From Arsukibacterium sp. MJ3 (GTDB lineage Bacteria > Pseudomonadota > Gammaproteobacteria > Enterobacterales > Alteromonadaceae): a stretch of DNA of 64,000 nt. Positions 59,448-64,000 of this stretch are shown here, piece after piece; within the stretch, counting starts at the first letter, position 1; the number at the start of each line of letters is the position of its first letter. The stretch covers positions 62,001-126,000 of the forward strand of contig NZ_LAHP01000009.1 of NCBI RefSeq assembly GCF_000987765.1. The letters run 5' to 3'. A program made the translations under genes and the position numbers. The notes under the pieces are model-generated. The model was not told the origin of the DNA, searched no databases, and saw only the letters and a program-made list of their open reading frames with translations.

Positions 59448-59674
59448 GCTGCCTCCTGAGGCGATAGCGCTATAGGTTATCGTTATTATAATAAGTTACC
59501 GTTAGTATAAAGCGTGGCGGCTACTAACGTATTCATTTTGCTTGCTTGTGTGGCAATAGTCTAGGGCGGGTTAACGTTTACTGATTACCGGCGAGCCAAT
59601 AATAGCGCAGGACATTAGTGCGCCGCCCATTGCATAGCCATTTTTATTAACCCCGATGCTCTTAGCCTCGGTGC

Positions 59675-60571
59675 TTAATCCGGATGCTGAGCATGGTTTT
59701 TTGCCAGCGTAATAAAGGTTTGAATATGCTTATTTTGCTGCTCTTGCTTACGATACCCCACATAAATATGTTTATGAATGCCGCTGTCGCCCAGGCGAAT
59801 AACGGTAATGGGCAGGGTTTTAGCGTAGTCCAGTGCCAGCCATTTTGGCATGGCGGCAACACCGCGGTTGGCCGCGACCATTTGCAAAATAATATCAGTA
59901 GATTCCAGCGTTTTATGCCGTGCAGGCATGCACTGTGCCGGCAGTAAAAACTGCTGAAAAATATCCAGCCGCGCTGTTTCTACCGGGTAAGTCAGCAATA
60001 CCTGGTCGCTTAGCTGTGCCGGGGTTACGTGGCTTAAGCCATTAAGGTTATTGTGCCGGCTAACAACCAGCACCAGCTCGTACGGAAATACCGGTTCAAA
60101 CACAATGCGTTCTTTTTGAATGGGGTCTGGCGTTATTAGCAAATCAATATCAACATTAAACAGCGCCGCCATGCCGCCAAACTGAAAGCGTTGTTTTACG
60201 TCGATATCTACCCCAGGTGATTGCGCCAAAAACGGCTGCACCACTTTTAGTAACCACTGATAGCAAGGGTGACACTCCATACCTACCCGCAAGCTGCCTT
60301 TTTCGTTATTGGCAAACTGGCGCAAGGTGTCGTCTATGCGCTCAAACTGCGGCAGCAGGCGGTTGGCTTGCTCTAGCAGGTAAGCACCGGCTTCGGTTAA
60401 GCGGATATTACGGCCATCTTTTAACCACAAATTGATATTACACTGCCGCTCCAGCTTTTTCATGGTGTGGCTTAGTGCCGACTGGGTAAGGTTTAAGCTG
60501 CCGGCGGCGGCGGTTAACGAGCCCCGCCGGTCTATTTCGCGCAAAATGCTCAGGTGAATTTTTTCAATCAT
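59675..60571 (-). CDS. metR: LysR-type regulator MetR
   Basis: 298 residues from ATG 60571; a longer in-frame start at 60604 adds 11 residues absent from MetR proteins. Winged HTH (about 1-60) with GSLTAAAGSLNLTQSALSHTM, then a LysR substrate-binding domain. MetR activates metE and other methionine genes with homocysteine as co-activator. Divergent from metE, the standard layout. Confidence 0.93.
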   Translation of the reverse strand: MIEKIHLSILREIDRRGSLTAAAGSLNLTQSALSHTMKKLERQCNINLWLKDGRNIRLTEAGAYLLEQANRLLPQFERIDDTLRQFANNEKGSLRVGMECHPCYQWLLKVVQPFLAQSPGVDIDVKQRFQFGGMAALFNVDIDLLITPDPIQKERIVFEPVFPYELVLVVSRHNNLNGLSHVTPAQLSDQVLLTYPVETARLDIFQQFLLPAQCMPARHKTLESTDIILQMVAANRGVAAMPKWLALDYAKTLPITVIRLGDSGIHKHIYVGYRKQEQQNKHIQTFITLAKNHAQHPD

Positions 60572-60594
60572 GCGGTTACCTATATGGCTATGTA

Positions 60595-60619
60595 TGAGAA
60601 ACATTCATGTATATATGAA
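60595..60619. promoter_or_regulatory. Candidate MetR-binding sites between metR and metE
   Basis: TGAGAAACATTCA (60595-60607) matches the MetR consensus TGAA-N5-TTCA with one mismatch, and it overlaps TTCAT-GTATAT-ATGAA (60604-60619), an inverted repeat. Both lie 73-97 bp before metE. Confidence 0.55.
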
Positions 60620-60691
60620 AATATACCATTTTTAATCATCAGTTTAATCACTTACATTTAGCCATCTAGATAGCTAATTAAGGGTTAAATA

Positions 60692-63010
60692 ATGACAGCA
60701 GCAACGGTAAAGGTAAAGGCAAAAAGTATTACGCTACATAATTTGGGTTTTCCGCGCATTGGCAATAAGCGCGAATTAAAATTTGCGCAGGAGAGCTACT
60801 GGAAAGGTGAAACTAACGCTGAGCAACTGCTGGCGACGGCGGCGCAGCTGCGCCGTAAAAACTGGCAATGGCAACAAGGGCTTGATTGGGTGCCGGTAGG
60901 CGATTTTTCGCTGTATGACCAGGTGCTGGACACCAGCTTTGCACTGGGTAACCTGCCAAAGCGGGTAGCCAACTTAAGCGGCAGCGAGCTGGATAACTAT
61001 TTTCGCGTTGCCCGGGGCCGTTCGGTCAACGACAGCGCTTGCCAGTGTGTGCATGCCGGTGAAATGACCAAATGGTTTGACACCAACTACCATTATATTG
61101 TGCCGGAAGTAACTGCCGACACTACGTTCAGCCTGAACAGTGAGCGGCTGTTAGCGCAACTGGCAGAAGCCAAAGCGCAGGGCGTTAACGCTAAACCGGT
61201 GATTATTGGCCCGGTAACGTATTTGTGGCTGTGTAAAGAAAAAGACGCCTCGGATCGCTTAACCTTGCTGGCGCAATTGCTGCCGGTATACCAGCAGTTA
61301 TTGGCTGAACTGGCAGAAGCAGGTGCCGACTGGGTACAACTTGACGAGCCGGTATTGGTGACCGAACTGGATGCAAACTGGCAAGCGGCTTTCGCTATTG
61401 CTTATCAAGCGCTGGCGAACACGGTGCATAAGCACCCGGTGAAACTGTTGCTGGCAACCTATTTTGGTACCTTAGCCGATAACCTGACGCTAACCGTTAA
61501 CCTGCCGGTGGCTGGCATTCACTATGACGCCGTGCGCGGCCGAGCCGAGCTGCCTACTCTGCTGGCGGCCTTGCCAGCAGATAAAGTGTTATCGCTGGGG
61601 GTAATTGACGGCCGTAATATCTGGAAAACCGATTTAACCGCTACGCTGGATTACCTGCAACCGTTGGTTGCCGATTTAGGTGAGCGTTTATGGCTGGCGC
61701 CGTCGTGCTCTTTGCTGCATGTGCCGGTCGATTTAGCCAACGAAGAAAAGCTGGACGGCGACATTCTCAGTTGGCTGGCGTTTGCGCGACAAAAACTGGC
61801 TGAACTGCTGCTGCTGGGTAAGGCATTAAACGACGGGCGCGACAGCGTAGCGACAGCGCTGGCCGACAACGTTAAGGCCGTTAACAGCCGGCGTAATTCT
61901 ACCAGGGTGCATAACCCGGCTGTAAAAGCCGCGGTTAACAGCATTACCGCCGCGCAAGGCAAACGCGTAAGCGGCTATACCGAGCGCGCAGAAAAACAAG
62001 CACAGCACCTGCAATTGCCGCTTTACCCAACGACGACTATTGGCTCGTTCCCACAAACAAAAGCAATTCGTCAGGCGCGGCTGGCGTTTAAAAAGCACAG
62101 CATTAGCCTGGCTGAGTACCAAGCGAAAATGAAAGCCGAAATTGAGTATTCGATACGCGAGCAGGAAAAACTCGGCCTGGACGTACTGGTGCACGGCGAA
62201 GCTGAACGTAACGACATGGTAGAATATTTCGGTGAGCAGCTTGAAGGCTACGCCTTTAGCCAGTTTGGCTGGGTGCAGTCGTATGGCTCGCGCTGTGTTA
62301 AACCGCCGATTTTGTTTGGCGATATTAGCCGGCCACAGCCAATGACAGTAGCCTGGATTACATTCGCCCAGTCGTTAACCGACAAACCAATGAAAGGCAT
62401 GCTTACCGGCCCGGTAACCATTTTAAACTGGTCTTTTGTGCGTGACGATCAAAGCCGGCGGCAAAGCTGCCTGCAACTGGCGTTAGCGGTAAGGCAGGAA
62501 GTGCAAGACTTAGAAGCCGCCGGGGTTAATGTGATTCAAATTGACGAAGCGGCGCTGCGCGAAGGTTTACCGCTGCGAAAAGCCGACTGGCAACACTATC
62601 TGGACTGGGCGGTAGAGGCATTTCGGATCAGTGCCAATGGCGTAAAAGATGAAACGCAAATTCATACCCATATGTGTTATTCCGAGTTTAACGACATTAT
62701 TGCTGCTATCGCTGATATGGATGCCGATGTAATCACCATTGAAACCTCGCGCTCCGACATGGAACTGCTGGACGTGTTTGAAGAGTTTGCCTACCCAAAC
62801 CAAATTGGCCCGGGCGTATACGATATTCACTCGCCCAATACGCCAACCCAGGCGCAAATTATTAAGCTGATGCAAAAAGCCGCTGAGCGCATTCCGGCGC
62901 AGCGGTTATGGGTAAACCCCGATTGCGGCTTAAAAACCCGGCAATGGGCTGAAGTAATACCGGCGCTGCAAAATATGGTGGCTGCGGCTAAGGCCCTGCG
63001 CAGCGCGTAA
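60692..63010 (+). CDS. metE: Cobalamin-independent methionine synthase
   Basis: 772 residues; transfers the methyl of 5-methyl-THF-polyglutamate to homocysteine. N-terminal [20 protein letters not shown], the C-terminal half starting near [14 protein letters not shown] (about 448), zinc ligands in HTHMCYSEF (His/Cys, about 656-660) and NPDCGLKTR (Cys, about 742), and [13 protein letters not shown]. Regulated by divergent metR. Terminator follows. Confidence 0.98.
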   Translation: MTAATVKVKAKSITLHNLGFPRIGNKRELKFAQESYWKGETNAEQLLATAAQLRRKNWQWQQGLDWVPVGDFSLYDQVLDTSFALGNLPKRVANLSGSELDNYFRVARGRSVNDSACQCVHAGEMTKWFDTNYHYIVPEVTADTTFSLNSERLLAQLAEAKAQGVNAKPVIIGPVTYLWLCKEKDASDRLTLLAQLLPVYQQLLAELAEAGADWVQLDEPVLVTELDANWQAAFAIAYQALANTVHKHPVKLLLATYFGTLADNLTLTVNLPVAGIHYDAVRGRAELPTLLAALPADKVLSLGVIDGRNIWKTDLTATLDYLQPLVADLGERLWLAPSCSLLHVPVDLANEEKLDGDILSWLAFARQKLAELLLLGKALNDGRDSVATALADNVKAVNSRRNSTRVHNPAVKAAVNSITAAQGKRVSGYTERAEKQAQHLQLPLYPTTTIGSFPQTKAIRQARLAFKKHSISLAEYQAKMKAEIEYSIREQEKLGLDVLVHGEAERNDMVEYFGEQLEGYAFSQFGWVQSYGSRCVKPPILFGDISRPQPMTVAWITFAQSLTDKPMKGMLTGPVTILNWSFVRDDQSRRQSCLQLALAVRQEVQDLEAAGVNVIQIDEAALREGLPLRKADWQHYLDWAVEAFRISANGVKDETQIHTHMCYSEFNDIIAAIADMDADVITIETSRSDMELLDVFEEFAYPNQIGPGVYDIHSPNTPTQAQIIKLMQKAAERIPAQRLWVNPDCGLKTRQWAEVIPALQNMVAAAKALRSA

Positions 63011-63030
63011 GCACGGTTGTAGTAACAGAC

Positions 63031-63062
63031 AAAAGCCGGTGGGGAGCCTACCGGCTTTTTTA
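63031..63062. terminator. Bidirectional terminator between metE and the DUF1445 gene
   Basis: AAAGCCGGT-(GGGGAGCCT)-ACCGGCTTT hairpin with T run on the plus side and an A run on the other, lying between convergent genes. Confidence 0.88.
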
Positions 63063-63065
63063 AAG

Positions 63066-63851
63066 CTAAAACACCGCCAATTTACTGTTGGCTAAATCGG
63101 TTACCAGCATATGGCCCGGGCTGTGGGTAATGCAAAAATCTAGCTTGGCATTGGCTATGGCTACTTGCGGGGTAACACCGCAGGCCCAGAACACCGGCAC
63201 TTCGCCCGGTTTAATGCTTACTGCATCGCCAAAATCAGGCTTATTTATATCATTAATGCCAATAGCGGCCGGTTCGCCAAAATGCACTGGCGCACCGTGT
63301 ACTTGCGGAAAACGACTACATATTTGAATAGCGCGAATGGCATCGGCGGGTGTCATTGGCCGCATACTAACCACCATACCACCGTAAAAAACACCGGCCG
63401 GGGTGCAAGCGATGTTGGTACGGTACATTGGCACGTTGACCTTTTCAGTGATATTACGAATTTCCAGGCCGTCAGCCAGCAACGATTCTTCAAACGAAAA
63501 CGAGCAGCCAATTAAAAAGGTCACTAAGTCATCGCGCCAGATATCACGCACGTCGGTTACTTCATCTGTTAGCTGGCCGTTGTGAAAAACACGGTATTTT
63601 GGTAAATCGCTGCGTATATCTAGCTCTTTCGCCAAAGAGGGCATATCGATAGCGCCGGGTGTAGCGGCCATGCCCAGCAGCGGGCAGGGCTTGGGGTTAA
63701 AGTGGCAAAACTGCAGAAAATCGGCGGCGTACTGCTTGGGTAAAATAGCCATATTAGCCTGCACAAAACCTGGCGCAAAACCCGAGGTATTACCGCTAAA
63801 GGCACCACTGCGACACTGCTGGCGTAACTGGTAAGGGGTAAGTACTGACAT
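63066..63851 (-). CDS. DUF1445 / YcsI-family putative hydro-lyase
   Basis: 261 residues from ATG 63851; upstream in-frame Met codons give an unrelated extension. Family features: [63 protein letters not shown], and [13 protein letters not shown] plus [12 protein letters not shown] at the end. DUF1445 is the N-terminal domain of mammalian DGLUCY and in Bacillus ycsI lies with pxp genes. Here it stands 3.6 kb from pxpA with metR-metE between. Reaction not proven; likely 5-oxoproline/D-glutamate related. Confidence 0.88.
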   Translation of the reverse strand: MSVLTPYQLRQQCRSGAFSGNTSGFAPGFVQANMAILPKQYAADFLQFCHFNPKPCPLLGMAATPGAIDMPSLAKELDIRSDLPKYRVFHNGQLTDEVTDVRDIWRDDLVTFLIGCSFSFEESLLADGLEIRNITEKVNVPMYRTNIACTPAGVFYGGMVVSMRPMTPADAIRAIQICSRFPQVHGAPVHFGEPAAIGINDINKPDFGDAVSIKPGEVPVFWACGVTPQVAIANAKLDFCITHSPGHMLVTDLANSKLAVF

Positions 63852-64000
63852 ATTCCATCCTGCAAGTCGGTATAGCAATCTAGTGTACTTTACTGCAGTA
63901 GCATACAACAGTGCCAGCAACAGGATTGATAATGCGAAACGGTAATATTTTTCATATATTCGTTTTTGATATATGCAATCAATAATGGCTATTTATTAGT

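Noticed and set aside
59575-59674. Short minus-strand open stretch after metR ending in SPVISKR
   Set aside because: It starts within metR in another frame, has no good start or ribosome site and matches no family I recognise.

Overview
The window is chromosomal DNA of a Gram-negative gammaproteobacterium. It has a complete dcw cell-division/murein cluster ending in lpxC and secA, a class A RNase P RNA, the lpoA-yraN-diaA-dolP operon, ampDE, a type IV pilus pilABCD locus joined to coaE-zapD-yacG, and metR/metE. Gene order and protein style suit an Alteromonadales/Chromatiaceae-type marine or aquatic organism (Rheinheimera/Arsukibacterium/Alishewanella-like). That placement is an inference from gene content, not a measured identity.

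Layout. 1-2890: 5'-truncated GH3 beta-N-acetylhexosaminidase and a NagX-like membrane protein. 3038-5620: a large periplasm-sensing GGDEF/EAL protein. 5663-7810 (minus): CSD-DUF1294 fusion, nadC, retropepsin-like protease. 7879-11483 (plus): ampD, ampE, thioesterase, rarD, DUF599. 11509-14880 (minus): dolP, diaA, yraN, lpoA. 14942-16240: rsmI and rnpB. 16334-22819: a likely murein-peptide scavenging block made of a TonB-dependent receptor, an exported NlpC/P60 peptidase, an L-Ala-D/L-Glu epimerase and an RpiR/MurR-type regulator; matching palindromes lie upstream of the regulator gene and between the receptor and the peptidase. 23052-40952: mra promoter with three MraZ boxes, then mraZ-rsmH-ftsL-ftsI-murE-murF-mraY-murD-ftsW-murG-murC-ddlB-ftsQ-ftsA-ftsZ and lpxC. 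41083-44958: dciA (minus), secA-mutT (plus). 45034-46654: an IalB-family protein and a PEP-CTERM protein. 46817-52711 (minus): yacG, zapD, coaE, pilD, pilC, pilB. 52817-54320: a RAYT transposase bounded by a perfect 24-bp inverted repeat, followed by an 800-bp field of degenerate repeat copies, pieces of the RAYT 3' end and an IS110 transposase scrap, all wedged between pilB and pilA. 55131-59447 (minus): a D-amino-acid aminotransferase, a DUF4392 D-glutamate cyclase and pxpC-pxpB-pxpA (5-oxoprolinase). 59675-63010: divergent metR and metE. 63066-63851 (minus): a DUF1445 protein, the usual partner of DUF4392.

How it fits together. Most of the window concerns the cell wall: precursor synthesis and septation (dcw), murein synthase activation (lpoA), muropeptide recycling (GH3/NagZ-like, ampD, ampE), and apparently use of wall-derived peptides. 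The exported NlpC/P60 enzyme would release L-Ala-D-Glu, the epimerase would turn it into L-Ala-L-Glu, and the aminotransferase/DUF4392/DUF1445/PxpABC set could handle free D-glutamate and 5-oxoproline. The genes for these steps are seen; the link between the two blocks is inference. The most unusual structural feature is the RAYT/repeat field inside the pil locus.
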